A DNA stretch of 64,000 nt from Stomoxys calcitrans (GCF_963082655.1 NC_081555.1:30551266-30615265); one strand, 5' to 3'; counted from the first letter of the stretch, positions 10,801 through 20,595 are shown. Numbers and translations: made by a program. The notes: generated by a model not told the origin, from the sequence alone.

Positions 10801-11155
10801 GGCGCCTCTTTGGAGAGAACTTTTTAATATGGCATAGAAGCTCACAAATGTTGCCAGCATTAGGAGGGGAACGGGGGCCCCCGGTAGCCGAGTAGGTAGC
10901 GTGCTTGGATTACCAATGCAGGGGTCGTGAGTTCAATTCCCGCCAGAAGCCTTGGTCTGTCGCTAGTGTGGCATCACAATGGACTTAAAATTGTCTAAGT
11001 GAGTCTGTAAAGGACTGCCACCCTTACGCAACCTAACCTAGGAGGGGAACACCACTGCTGAAAATTTTTTTCTGATGGTCTCGCCAGGATTTGAACCCAG
11101 ACGTTTAGCGTCATAGGCGGACATGCTAACCTCTCCCCTACGGTGGCCTCCCTTG
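10801..11155 (-). mobile_element. tRNA-derived SINE (family 1), split by a second SINE
   Basis: On the minus strand it shows a tRNA-like head ending at ~11150 (GGTTAGCATGTCCGCCTATG and, as box B, GGGTTCAAATCC) and the body word CCTAATGCTGG/CCAGCATTAGGAGGGG. The body is interrupted at 10873-11038 by another SINE. Confidence 0.85.
10873..11038 (+). mobile_element. tRNA-derived SINE (family 2), complete with target-site duplication
   Basis: The 166-bp insertion is flanked by TAGGAGGGGAAC at 10861-10872 and 11039-11050, a perfect 12-bp duplication. Its head has a pol III box A-like TAGCCGAGTAGG and box B GTTCAATTC in tRNA spacing. The body includes TCTAAGTGAGTCTGTAAAGG and the 3' end is CAACCTAACC. 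It lies inside SINE family 1 and so is younger. Confidence 0.92.
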
Positions 11156-11159
11156 GTGA

Positions 11160-12714
11160 ATAATTATGCTGATAAAATATAATGCCTCCCGCTCCGAGGC
11201 GAAGGGGAGACACGGAGATGACGAGTGTTGAAAAATACAACAAATATGGGAGTAGAATAGAGAGCAAGCGCCTATCTATCACGATACCACGCAAGGGCTT
11301 CCACGAAGCGTAAGCCCAACTCACTCAAGTATACACTCGCCAAGTGCCAAGCGTTGGTGCTTCGCGTCGGCGCATACATGACAGCGTGTTAAAGATGAAG
11401 ATCGGAGAAGAACCGCCTCCCTAGGAAGGAAAGCCTGTGTCCCTGTAGTACCGGGCATTAGCAGAGCAGGTGGTCGATCGTCTCCTCATCATTCTCATCA
11501 AGACGTGGTCCACAGTAGTCGTTGTGCGTAACTTCTATGTGCGCGGCCATATGGCCTATCGCAGAGTAACTTCTATGTGCGCGGCCATATGGCCTTATCA
11601 AGGACCAGCAATTCCCTCCTCCTCTTCCGGTCAACAGCTGGCCAGAGTGTCCTGGCAATCCGACACAGACTGCCACCTCGCCGCCGCCTCTGTACTAGCG
11701 ATCTCCTCTACAATGTTCAGTAGTTCGGCAAATGTGGAAGACCGACCGTGGAGAACAGCCTCCCTAGGAAGCAAAGCCTGTGTCCCTGTAGTACCGGGCA
11801 TTAGCAGAACAGGTGGTCGATCGTCTCCTCATCATTCTCATCAAGACGTGGTCCACAGTAGTCGTTGTGCGGGACTGCTATGCGTGCGATCATATGGCCT
11901 ATCGCAGAGATCCTTTATCAAGGACCAGCAACTCTCTCCTCCTCTTCCAGTCAACAGCTGGCCAGAGTACCCAACATCCATCCACCGACTGCCACCTCGC
12001 CACCGCTTCCGCGGTAGCCATCTCCTCAACAATGTTCAGTAGTTCGGCAAATGTGGAAGCCCGGCCTCAGGTCTGCTTGGTGTGGAGGATCCCCTTCTTG
12101 CATACACGTTCGCCTTCTCCTATCTCAGAACACTAATGTGTCCGGGAACCCAGGCCAACACAACGTCATGCGCCAAAATCCCGTTCAGGGCCCCTCAACA
12201 CTCCGCCACTCACTTCGAACTCAAGGCCTTGAGGGCCGCCATACTGTCTACATCCTCTGGATATCCATTGAGGCCAACGTATTGGCTCAGAACTCTGCCT
12301 AAAAGTTCGTGCACTCGTTTGGCAGTCTAACTGACATACCGATATCGAGTGCCTGCGACTAAAACCCCCAGTCCATTCCCTGACCCCATCCTGGAGCCAC
12401 CAGTGAAGACCGGGGTCTCATTCCACACAAACACAGCATCCGCCTCTTACTCTCTCTTTGCGGGAAGTGAATCTGGAACAATTCCTCCCGAATCAGTCTC
12501 GGCGACTGGTAGTCTGAGAGCCTCCTCAGCCTACCTGCTGCATCCATCGCTCTAGAGCATATCCGCCTTCTCTTAGCATGTCAAGTTCCCCCCAACAAAG
12601 CGCTAGCTTAGCGGCACAGCCCCGAATACATACCTCAAAAGGTTGCAAATTCAGCATCGCCCACGGACCCGCCTTTGCACTGCTCACCAATGCGTGAGTG
12701 GCATAGCGACCATC
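11160..12714 (-). pseudogene. Non-LTR retrotransposon relic, ORF2 C-terminal part, with tandem duplication
   Basis: Minus-strand fragments include the zinc-finger-like C-terminus (CGPRLDENDEETIDHLLC at ~11470-11520) and the segment MDAAGRLRRLSD (12510-12547), which matches MDAKGRLKRISD in the relic at 33.0 kb. This places both in one Jockey-like family. The block containing the zinc finger is duplicated in tandem with a 343-bp offset (11470 versus 11813). Inside the first copy a 48-bp piece containing TAACTTCTATGTGCGCGG is duplicated again. Many frameshifts; no intact protein. It lies antisense in the unc-4 intron. Confidence 0.8.
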
Positions 12715-13035
12715 GGAGGCCACCGTAGCGCAGAGGTTAGCATGACACTGAACGCCTGGGTTCGAATTCTGATGAAAACATCATGAGAATTTTCAGCGGT
12801 GGTTATCCCCTCCTTATGCTGGCGACATTTTGGAGGTACTGTACCATTTGGTATGGCGGCCATGTAAAACTTCTCCATAAAGAAGTGTCGCACTACGGGA
12901 CGCCGTTCGGACTCGGCTATAAAAAGGAGGCCCCTTATCATTGAGCTTAAACTTGAATCGGGCAGTACTCATTGATATGTGAGAAGTTTGCCCCTGTTCC
13001 TTAATGGCATGTTCATGGGCTAATATGCATTTGGT
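12715..13035 (+). mobile_element. tRNA-derived SINE (family 1)
   Basis: It begins GAGGCCACCGTAGCGCAGAG, with GGTTAGCATG and box B GGGTTCGAATTC. The head lacks about ten bases (GTCCGCCTAT) present in other copies. The body runs through CTCGGCTATAAAAAGGAGG and AAACTTGAATCGGGCAG to TGTTCATGGGC. The CTATAAAAAGG is internal to the SINE and should not be read as a host TATA box. Confidence 0.9.
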
Positions 13036-13524
13036 TAGCAAGCTGATGAGGTCCCTGGCAAAGTCCGAAATCGCTATCTTTGCAGTCTGCCCCCAATACA
13101 TTTAACACACCACAACTGTTAAGACTCTTTAAACAGTTTTTGTTGCTTTGCTTTGTTGCTTTGCTCACTAATTAGTGAGTGGGTGGAAGCATATAAACTT
13201 TTGGTGGCATAGCAAGCTGATGAGGTCCCTGACAAAGGCCGAAATTGCGATCTTTGCAGATTGCTGAGATTTTTTAAAGAGTTTTTGTTGCTTTGCTTTT
13301 CTTTTTGAAATAGAGGCAAGAAATGAAAACTCATTGATCTAAGCTTATTAATCCAACAACCAAATGAAATTGTTTTTGTGACCAAACTAATGAAGCGCCC
13401 GAACGAATTTTTTCGAAATTTCACTTCCACCAACCAATTATTTCAGAATTTTTGGCTTATTTCTTACAGTGTACAAATTTTTCTCCTGATAGTTTTCTAA
13501 TATTATACGCTTTGTTTCAGATAG
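13036..13524. repeat. Intron end with a 173-bp direct duplication
   Basis: The phrase AGCAAGCTGATGAGGTCCCT occurs at ~13037 and again at ~13210, followed by the same CCGAAAT.GC.ATCTTTGCAG. TTTTTGTTGCTTTGCTTT also occurs twice (13136 and 13277). This is a diverged tandem duplication just upstream of the splice acceptor; the last ~170 bp are ordinary AT-rich intron. Confidence 0.75.
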
Positions 13525-13664
13525 GTATGGTTCCAGAATCGACGTGCCAAAGTTAGAAAACGCGAGCATACCAAAAAAGGACCTGGAAGACCTGCCCATA
13601 ATGCACAGCCACAGACCTGCTCTGGTGAACCAATCCCGCCCAATGAACTGAAAGCTAAAGAAAG
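13525..13664 (+). CDS. unc-4: unc-4-type homeobox gene, exon with homeodomain helix 3 and basic extension
   Basis: This 140-bp exon starts at GTA (V47) after the acceptor TAG at 13522-13524 and ends with a GTAAGG donor at 13665 in the middle of an arginine codon. It encodes VWFQNRRAKVRKREH, the DNA-recognition helix with W48, F49, Q50, N51 and R53. Glutamine at position 50 is the Q50 paired-like state. A conserved tail follows: TKKGPGRPAHNAQPQTC, then EPIPPNELKAKE. The reading frame demands the TAG acceptor. The stronger-looking CAG four bases upstream (13518-13520) would add ATAG, shift the frame and reach a stop 12 codons on. With the previous exon this completes all 60 homeodomain residues with no missing key residue. 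Confidence 0.93.
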
Positions 13665-13855
13665 GTAAGGGAAGAAGAAGAAGAAAAAAAAACAGGGAGA
13701 GAGAGAGGAGAGAAAAAAAATCGGCAATGTCGAATTTTCGTCAGCACAACCGAATTCGAATTTTTTTCTATATTTTTGATATTCTGTTTCTTCAATAATT
13801 TTGAACAAATTTCTAACTTTTTCCCCCGCTTTCTCTTTTCTTTTCCTAATTGCAG
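13665..13855 (+). other. unc-4: Short unc-4 intron
   Basis: The intron is 191 bp with a GTAAGG donor and a TGCAG acceptor preceded by a C/T-rich tract (13811-13848). It is phase 2 (AG|A arginine). It opens with a purine-rich stretch (13670-13722, GAAG/GAGA/poly-A). Short size and pyrimidine tract are typical of dipteran introns. The purine stretch gives a spurious open frame on the opposite strand. Confidence 0.9.
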
Positions 13856-14417
13856 AGCCCGCCGGCGAAAGAAACTTGCCAAGGCCATTGATCGACAAGC
13901 CCGCAAGTTACAAGCCAAAGGCATTACCGTCGATTTGGAGGCCCTCAAGGCCGAATACATATCACAGCACAAGGCGAATGGCACCTTTTCCGATTCTGAT
14001 CTCGAAGATGATAGCATACAAATCGATGTGGTGGGTGGCACCGAAAGCGATGATGAATGTGATGATTTCGATTTTCGCAGTCCGCGTGGCAGTGATCTGG
14101 CCAACAACAGCTATTCGCCCAGCGGCAGTCCCAATGGCCTGGGCAGTCCCATGTCCAATGGTGGCGGCCTAGATGCTGGGCGGGAGGATGATAACAACAG
14201 CAATCATCAAATGCACATGCATATGGCCAATGGCAATGAAGGTTGTGATGTCAAACCGTTCCTGTTTCCCGGAAGAGCCACCAACTTCCAGATCAAATTG
14301 CAAAACACCTCCTCATCATCCTCATCGCCCTCGCCGAATCACCAGCAGACCTCACCCATCAGCATAAGACGCAGCAATCCGTTCAGCATAGAATCGCTGC
14401 TGTTCAACAACACGTGA
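13856..14417 (+). CDS. unc-4: unc-4-type homeobox gene, C-terminal exon with eh1-like motif
   Basis: The exon supplies the last base of the split arginine codon and 186 further residues before TGA (14415-14417). It starts with a basic, probably helical segment, RARRRKKLAKAIDRQARKLQ, followed by GITVDLEALKAEYISQHK, a region I recognise as conserved beside the homeodomain in UNC-4/UNCX proteins. Next come an acidic block (SDSDLEDDSIQIDVV, SDDECDDFDF), Ser/Asn/Gly-rich low-complexity sequence, a His/Met patch (HQMHMHM) and a poly-serine run. Near the end, PFSIESLLF fits an eh1-type Groucho/TLE co-repressor motif (F-x-I-x-x-L-L), consistent with the repressor role known for UNC-4. The stop overlaps a donor-like sequence (AC|GTGAGT, GT at 14414-14415), so a further 3' exon is possible. 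None was recognised downstream. Confidence 0.9.
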
Positions 14418-15770
14418 GTGCTGTAGCCCCTGGCAGATGGCATTAAAGGCTAGACAGACAGAGAGTTAGACCAAAAAGAGAACGAAAAACAAGGCTAGCT
14501 AGCAAGATTATCAAACAGCAAAATGTGTGAGTTTTGTTGGCAGTTAATCAAATGGGCTACAAATAAATAGTTAGTTAAGACACTTACATTTCGACTACCC
14601 TCAAAAGCATCCCAGCAGACCACGCAACGCCTTCTACCAAAGAAACAGAGAAAGAGGATACTCCTACTTCAGGCTTGTATGACAAATGGCGACTCATTAA
14701 CATACCACAGTCATTGTATCATGTGTTAAGTATGGCTTAAAGCCCAAGGCAAAGAAATGCAGTATGACTTGGAGTTTATAAGAGTTTGGTGCAGGGGGTA
14801 GTGAAGGGGAAGCAAGTTGAATACGAGACATAATCATTAAGGCTAAACAAACTTTTACCTACAACCATGTTCCTTTTGTGTTTTTAGTTTTTTTTTTAAC
14901 TGTGCAAGCAGCAATCTTTAGTTGAAAGTTTAAAATTTTTATTTTATGTTGTATTATTTTTTTTTTCACTACCACTTCATTAAAATTTTCTTTACCTTGA
15001 ATGAAGAAAGTTTTTGAAAAAAAAATCCAAAACATCATCACATAATGAGATAATTGTATTGCGTACTTCGCCAGCCACCACATCGATTTAAAGTTATTGC
15101 CTTCAGAAGGTGAACCACTAACTCACTCACACTCACTTTGCTTTGGTCCAAAAAAACACTTGAAATTAACAAGTCATTCATTCAACCAGCCAGCCATCCA
15201 TCCAATTTGGCTACCGTGGTCAAAATCCGATAGTTGGCCATCATTATATTTAATGTCAAGTAAATGCAAAACAAATTGCCTCAATATTATGAATAATTGA
15301 CTTGTACTTGCATCAAGTCATCATCAAGGGCGATTTGGGTAAAATAAGGCGAAAAAGGAAAACAAAAATTGAATGCGCCATGGGTATTACACAATGGCAC
15401 AGTGGGATGCAGAGAAAAAGTGAAGGCATAAACTTTGAGAGAATATATGGTACAGAATTAAACTTAAAGAACCAGGCTTACAAGGGTTTTGTTTTACCGC
15501 TATTATTTCAAGCCTGGTTCTCTTTGAAGAAGTTTCGTCAAACACTAGATGGGGACAGTAGGAATGTCTACAATATATACAAGTTCAGTATTAAAGAGAA
15601 TTGGAAATGAGAGTCAATTTTTTTCAGAGTTTTGATTTTTCTGGATTTTGTGGAAACTTGGTGAAATTAAAATAAATGTTGGCAAAATATTCTATTCTTT
15701 GAGAAATTTCTATTAAAAAAATATTTTACTAATTATATGCATAATTTTGTGGAACATAATTAAAAAAAAA
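14418..15770. other. Non-repetitive sequence downstream of unc-4 (putative 3' UTR and intergenic/intronic)
   Basis: AT-rich, without recognisable mobile elements or coding potential. It includes poly-T/poly-A runs around 14880-15030. An inverted pair of AACCAGGCTT/AAGCCTGGTT lies near 15470 and 15510. Either the UTR/intergenic region or an intron before a missing last exon. Confidence 0.6.
14562..14567 (+). promoter_or_regulatory. unc-4: Candidate polyadenylation signal AATAAA
   Basis: An AATAAA hexamer lies 145 bases past the stop codon, inside non-repetitive sequence that could be 3' UTR. It is the first perfect hexamer I see after the stop. Support is position and motif only, and it would be irrelevant if the exon is spliced at 14414. 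Confidence 0.4.
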
Positions 15771-15774
15771 TATA

Positions 15775-16011
15775 TTGGGTTGCCCAAAAAGTAATTGCGG
15801 ATTTTTCATATAGTCGGCGTTGACAAATTTTTTCACAGCTTGTGACTCTGTAATTGCATTCTTTCTTCTGTCAGTTATCAGCTGTTACTTTTAGCTTGCT
15901 TTAGAAAAAAAGTGAAAAAAAAGTACATTCGATTAAAGTTCATTCTAAGTTTTATTAAAAATGCATTTACTTTCTTTTAAAAAATCCGCAATTACTTTTT
16001 GGGCAACCCAA
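15775..16011. mobile_element. 237-bp mariner-type MITE, copy 2
   Basis: Opposite orientation to copy 1 (TTCATATAGTCGGCG at the left end). TA flanks at 15773-15774 and 16012-16013. Full length. Confidence 0.93.
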
Positions 16012-16020
16012 TATATATTT

Positions 16021-17830
16021 CTTATTTTCATACCCACCACTATAGGATTCATTTAGTCATTCCGTTTGCAACACTTCGCAATATCCATTTCCGACCCTAC
16101 AAAGTGTATAAATTTCTGATCCTCGTCGTGTGTTCGTCAGTTGTAATCACTCTGCAAATGCAAATTTTTTCCATGAACATTCCACCAAAAAGCAGATTCA
16201 AACTTCTCATGTGGCAATGAGTGCAGTCGGATTCAAGTTTAAGCTCAATAATAAGGGGCCTCCTTTTTAATGCCGAGTTCGAACGGCGTGCCGCAGTGCG
16301 AAACCTCTTTGGAGAGAAGTTTTTACATGGCATAATACCTCACAAATGCTGCCAGCATTAGGAGGGGAAAACCATCGCTGAAAATTTTTTCAGATGGTCT
16401 CGCCAGGAATCGAACCTTGACGTTCAGTGTAATAGGCTGACATGCTAACCTTTGTGGTACCAGCATTAGGAGGGAAAAACCATCACAAATGTTGCCAGCA
16501 TTAGGAGGGGAAAACCATCGCTGAAAATTTTTTTCAGATGGTCTCGCCAGGAATCGAACCCTGGCGTTCAGTGTAATAGGAGGACATGATAACCTGTGTG
16601 TTGCGCTGGACTCCCACCGTAATCACTCTACAGTCTTTAAATTTTGAGAAATTGATTTGAAATTTTGCACAGACTCGTACTTCTTCTATACGCAGGTGAA
16701 GTTCTTGAATGGGCCAAATCGGACTATATTTAGATATAGCTGTCATTTAGACCGATCTGGAGATTAAGGGTCTAAAGGCCGTAAAAGCCACATTTTTTGT
16801 CCGGTTTCGCTGAAATTTGAAACAGGAAGCTGTATTAGGGGCCCCTATATTCAAACCGAATATGGCCCTTAACCGATATGCCGGTTAAGGGTCTTAAGCC
16901 TGTAACAGGCGCATTAATTATCCGATTTCGATGAAATTGAAAACAGTGTTGCTTTAGGTCCCCCGACATTCGACTTAAATTCAGATCGTCTATATTCGGA
17001 TATAGCTGCAATATAGACTGATATGCCGATTAAGGGTCTTGAGCCCATAAAAACTGCACTTATAACCCGATTTCGCTGAAACTTGAAACAGTGAGTTAGT
17101 TTAAGACTTCCGTAATCACAACTTAATATGGACTATCGGACTATGTTTTGCTGTAGCTACCACATTGACCGATCAGCCGATTTAGGGTCTTGGGTCCATA
17201 AATGGCGCAATTTATATCCGATTTCGCTGAAATTTGAAAAAATGAGTTGATTAAAGTCTCCCTTTATTCAACTCAATTATGATTCAGATCGGTCTAAATA
17301 CAGATATAGCTGCCATATAGACCGATCCGCCGATTAAGGGTCTTGAGCCCATAAAAACTGCATTTATATCCCGATTTCGCTGAAACTTGAAACAGTGCGA
17401 TAGTTTAAGGCTTCCGTCATCACCCCTTAAAATGGTTCAGATCGGACTATATTAAGATATAGCTGCTACAGACCCGATCTGCCGATTTAGGATTTTAAGC
17501 CCATAAAAGCCGCATTTTATATCCGATTTCGCTGAAATTTGAAAAAGTGAGATGATTAAAGCCTCCTGATATCCAACTCAAATATTATTCAGATCGGTCT
17601 TTGGTCGGATATAGCTGGCATATTGGCCGATCTGCCGATTAACGGCCTTTGGCCCATAAAAGCTGCATTTATTACCCGAATAGCAAATTTGAATTTGCCA
17701 CAGTGACTTGTATTAAGCCTCCCGTCATCCGACCAGCATATGATCCAAATCAGACTATATTTAGATATAACTGTCATATAGAACCTTCTTCCCATTTACG
17801 GTCTTTTTTTGAAAAATAATTTAAAAACGA
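16021..17830 (-). mobile_element. Family B element with 3' terminus, interrupted by a SINE
   Basis: The left end, TTTTCATACCCACCACTATAGG and CATTCCGTTTGCAACAC, is the family B 3' terminus read on the minus strand. The array of monomers (ATATAGCTGCCATATAGACCGA and variants) resumes at 16630 and runs to ~17810. The SINE at 16154-16618 is inserted with an 11-bp target duplication. These monomers carry AGGGTCTTGAGCCCATAAAA and are diverged from those at 6.1-7.9 kb. Confidence 0.8.
16154..16618 (-). mobile_element. tRNA-derived SINE (family 1) with internal duplication
   Basis: Flanked by GTAATCACTCT at 16143-16153 and 16619-16629. On the minus strand the tRNA-like head is at ~16540-16610 and the tail at 16154. 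The head-proximal part (ATTAGGAGGGGAAAACCATC through the box B region) is present twice, so the insertion is longer than other copies. The promoter head is mutated. Confidence 0.9.
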
Positions 17831-17839
17831 AGATTTTTT

Positions 17840-18755
17840 GAAAACCTTAAATAAAACAAGTAATAGCGAACTTGCGACTTCCGGGAGTTCAAGAAGTCAA
17901 ATCGGGAGATGGGTTCATATCTGTATGTCAGGCTATGGACCGATTTGGACCGTACTTAACACTGCTGCTGAAAGTCATAACAGAACATTATCTGCAAAAT
18001 TTTAGCCAAAGCGGTCAAAAAAATATGGCTTCCAGGGGCTCAAGAAGCCACATCGGGAGATCGGTTTATATGAGAGCTATATCAGATAATAAACCGATTT
18101 GGACCGCACCTAGCACAGTTGTTGAAAGTCACAACGGAACACCACATGCAAAATTTCAGCCAAATCGGACAAAAATTGCGGCTGGTAAGGGCTCAAGAAG
18201 TCAAATCGGTGAATCGGTTTATATGAGTGCTATATCAGCTTATAGACCGATTTAAACGATACGTGACATAGTTGTTGGAAGTCATAACGGAACACCACAT
18301 GCGAAATTTCAGCCAAATCGGACAAAAATTGCGGCTTGTAGGAGCTCTAGAAGTCAAATCAGAAGATCGGTTTATATGGGAGCTATATCAGATTATACTC
18401 CGATTTGAACTGTGCTATTTACAGTAGTTGGAAGTCATAACACAACACCACATGCAAAATTTCAGCCAAATCGGACAAAATTGGGCTTCCAGGGACTCAA
18501 AAAGTCAAATCGGGAGATCGGTTTATATGGGAGCTATATCAGCTTATATACCGATTTGGACCGTACTAGGTACAGTTGTTGGAAGTCATAAGCGAACACC
18601 TCGTACAAAATTTCAGCCAAATCAGACAAAAATTGCGGCTTGTAGGGGCTCAAGAAGTCAAATCAGGAACTCGGTTTATATGGGAGCTATATCAGGTTAA
18701 AGACCGATTCGGAGTATACTTGGCACAGTTGTTGGAAGTCATAACTGACAACACA
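17840..18755 (+). mobile_element. Family A array, about six monomers
   Basis: Monomers with GATCGGTTTATATGGGAGCT and CAAAATTTCAGCCAAATCGG at ~153-bp spacing. It starts with a damaged 5' end (CAAGTAATAGCGAACTTG) and stops at ~18755 without the microsatellite and hairpin end. It joins head-to-head with the family B element on its left. Confidence 0.8.
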
Positions 18756-18780
18756 AGTAATAGGCGAACATAAAAAATAG

Positions 18781-19075
18781 CATGAAATTTTTTTTCAGCA
18801 GATTTTTGTACTTAATGCAGCAGATTTTGTTAGCTGATTTAGCTGACCATAATGTTTGCTAATACAGCGGCCCAATGTTTGCTAATATAGCGGCCCAATG
18901 TTTGATTTTTGTACTTAATGCAGCAGATTTTGTTAGCTGATTTATCTAACCATAATGTTTGCTAATACAGCGGCCCAATGTTTGCTAAAACAGCATTAAT
19001 GACTGCTTTCCCATTTTCAGCAGACAAAAACTGCTGTTTAAGCAAATATTTTTGCTATTTTGAATAACAAATTTG
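18781..19075. repeat. Short tandem repeat block, possible small DNA transposon
   Basis: GATTTTTGTACTTAATGCAG recurs at 18801 and 18904 (103-bp offset). GTTTGCTAATA.AGCGGCCCAAT recurs at ~18853, 18877 and 18957. The block is bounded by TTTTTTTTCAGCAGA on the left and, near 19016, TTTCAGCAGACAAAAACTGC, which is partly palindromic. No coding capacity. The family is not recognised. Confidence 0.6.
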
Positions 19076-19690
19076 TTTGAGTGTATACATTTATTAAAAA
19101 TTGGAGTATATTACATTAAAATATAATCAATTGTTACCAATGTGACAATTCAGTATAAGCATAGGGCATCAGCAAGCTCTCTCTATCGAGCTCTATCCTC
19201 GGCCACTGTCCATTTCATATATCTATTGTAACTGTAATTTCTGTAAATAATGGCATTATATGGCCACTGAGGTAAAAATCACCAAAACAAGGTAATTGGT
19301 AATTTGATTACAACAAAACTACAAATGAGAATATTAAATAAAATATCATCAATTGATTTATGCCAGTTATTAGTAGGGGAGGGGGAAATTCATGTACATA
19401 ACTACACAACACCTATGAAAGAGAATGTCTGCCTCAAAAATATACAAACCAATTCGGCTCATTTCCGCCATGGTTAAGGCTGGCATTGTTTTGTTATTGG
19501 CCTTTTGGACTTTTGATATTTTGTTGGCTGTTTGGCCATAATACCCACAAGACTTATTACAATCACACATGTCGATGACCCTCTCATTCAGTGGTCAATG
19601 GGGTGTTTTTGTGTCCATTATTGACCGGTAGTATCGATAATACCGCTAGTTAAAGTTCATGTTGGGTTTGTATTTTGTTGGGCAATCAAT
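19076..19690. other. AT-rich non-repetitive stretch
   Basis: No gene, RNA or mobile element recognised. Confidence 0.5.
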
Positions 19691-19779
19691 CGTGGTGGCT
19701 GTTTGTAACAAAAAAAAAAAAAGGTTACTCTCGTTGGATTTAGCAAAGGGTAAAGGTGGGTGGTGGTAGTGGTGAGTGT

Positions 19780-20595
19780 TGGTTTTCTTGCTTTCTTGTG
19801 TGTGTTCTCTAAACTCCCAACTGAGTCTTGATGTAATTGAAGCCTTTATCGTCTGAGGTGGCTGTTAAGAGTTAAAGAACTATTAAGAGTTAAAGAACTT
19901 CGAGAGAGAGAGAGAGAGAGAGAGAGAACGTGGGTGTTGATGAGTGCTGGTTTCACTGTGTATTTAATATCTTTCAATATAAATGAAGCCTTTATCGACC
20001 TTAGTGGCTGTTGGCATTATTAACAAATCGATTGCTCTCATTATGTTTGGGAAAGTAAATGTGGGTGATGGTGAGTGAGTGTTAGTGAAGCCTTTATCGA
20101 CTGTGTTGGCTGTTAAGAGTTAAAGAACATCGATTACTCTCTCATTGTTTAGGAGAGAGAGAGATAGAGAGTAAAGTGGATGTTGATGAGTGCTGGTTTC
20201 ACTGTGTATTTGATATCTTTCAATACGATGAAGTCTAACGGTCGTAGTGGCTGTTGGCATTATTAACAGTCGTTTGCTCTCATTATGTTTGGGAGAGTAA
20301 ATGTGGGTGGTGTTGAGTGAGTGTTAGTGAAGCCTTTATCGCCTGTGGTGACTGTTAAGAGTTAAAGAACTTCGATTACTCTCTCATTGTTTAGGATAGA
20401 GAGAGTACAGTGGATGTTGATGAGTGTTGGTTTCACTGTGTATTCTTGTGTATTTGGTATCTTTCAATATAAATAAAGCCTGCATCAGCCGTAGTGGCTG
20501 TTGGCATTATTAACAAATCGATTGCTCTCAATATGTTTGGTTGAGTAAATGTGGGTGGTGGTGGTAAGTGAGTGTTAGTGTTGTTGCTTTCTTCA
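19780..20595. repeat. ~240-bp tandem repeat array
   Basis: GATGAGTGCTGGTTTCACTG recurs at ~19937, 20184 and (one change) 20418, giving offsets of about 247 and 234 bp. Each unit also contains AAGCCTTTATCG.CTG, GGCTGTTAAGAGTTAAAGAA and GGCTGTTGGCATTATTAAC, so each ~240-bp unit is itself two related halves. A (GA)n tract at 19902-19927 lies in the first unit, with shorter GAGAGA tracts at the same place in later ones. No protein is encoded. Confidence 0.85.

Larger units (their letters stand above)
9273..13524 (+). other. unc-4: unc-4 intron splitting the homeodomain (between residues 46 and 47)
   Basis: A phase-0 intron of 4252 bp separates codon GCG (A46) from GTA (V47). A 46/47 intron is a familiar position in paired-class homeobox genes. 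It is packed with transposon debris: a fragment of the 153-bp-monomer element (9322-9636), a ~130-150-bp tandem family (9637-10800), an antisense SINE split by a second SINE (10801-11155), an antisense LINE relic with an internal tandem duplication (11160-12714) and a sense SINE (12715-13035). The last ~490 bp are T-rich. Confidence 0.9.

Noticed and set aside
12900..12950. CTATAAAAAGG considered as a TATA box
   Set aside because: It is a fixed part of the SINE body, found at the same position in other copies.
13503..14107. Minus-strand frames opposite the unc-4 exons
   Set aside because: They are shadows of the coding strand and of the purine-rich intron. Codon constraint lies on the plus strand.
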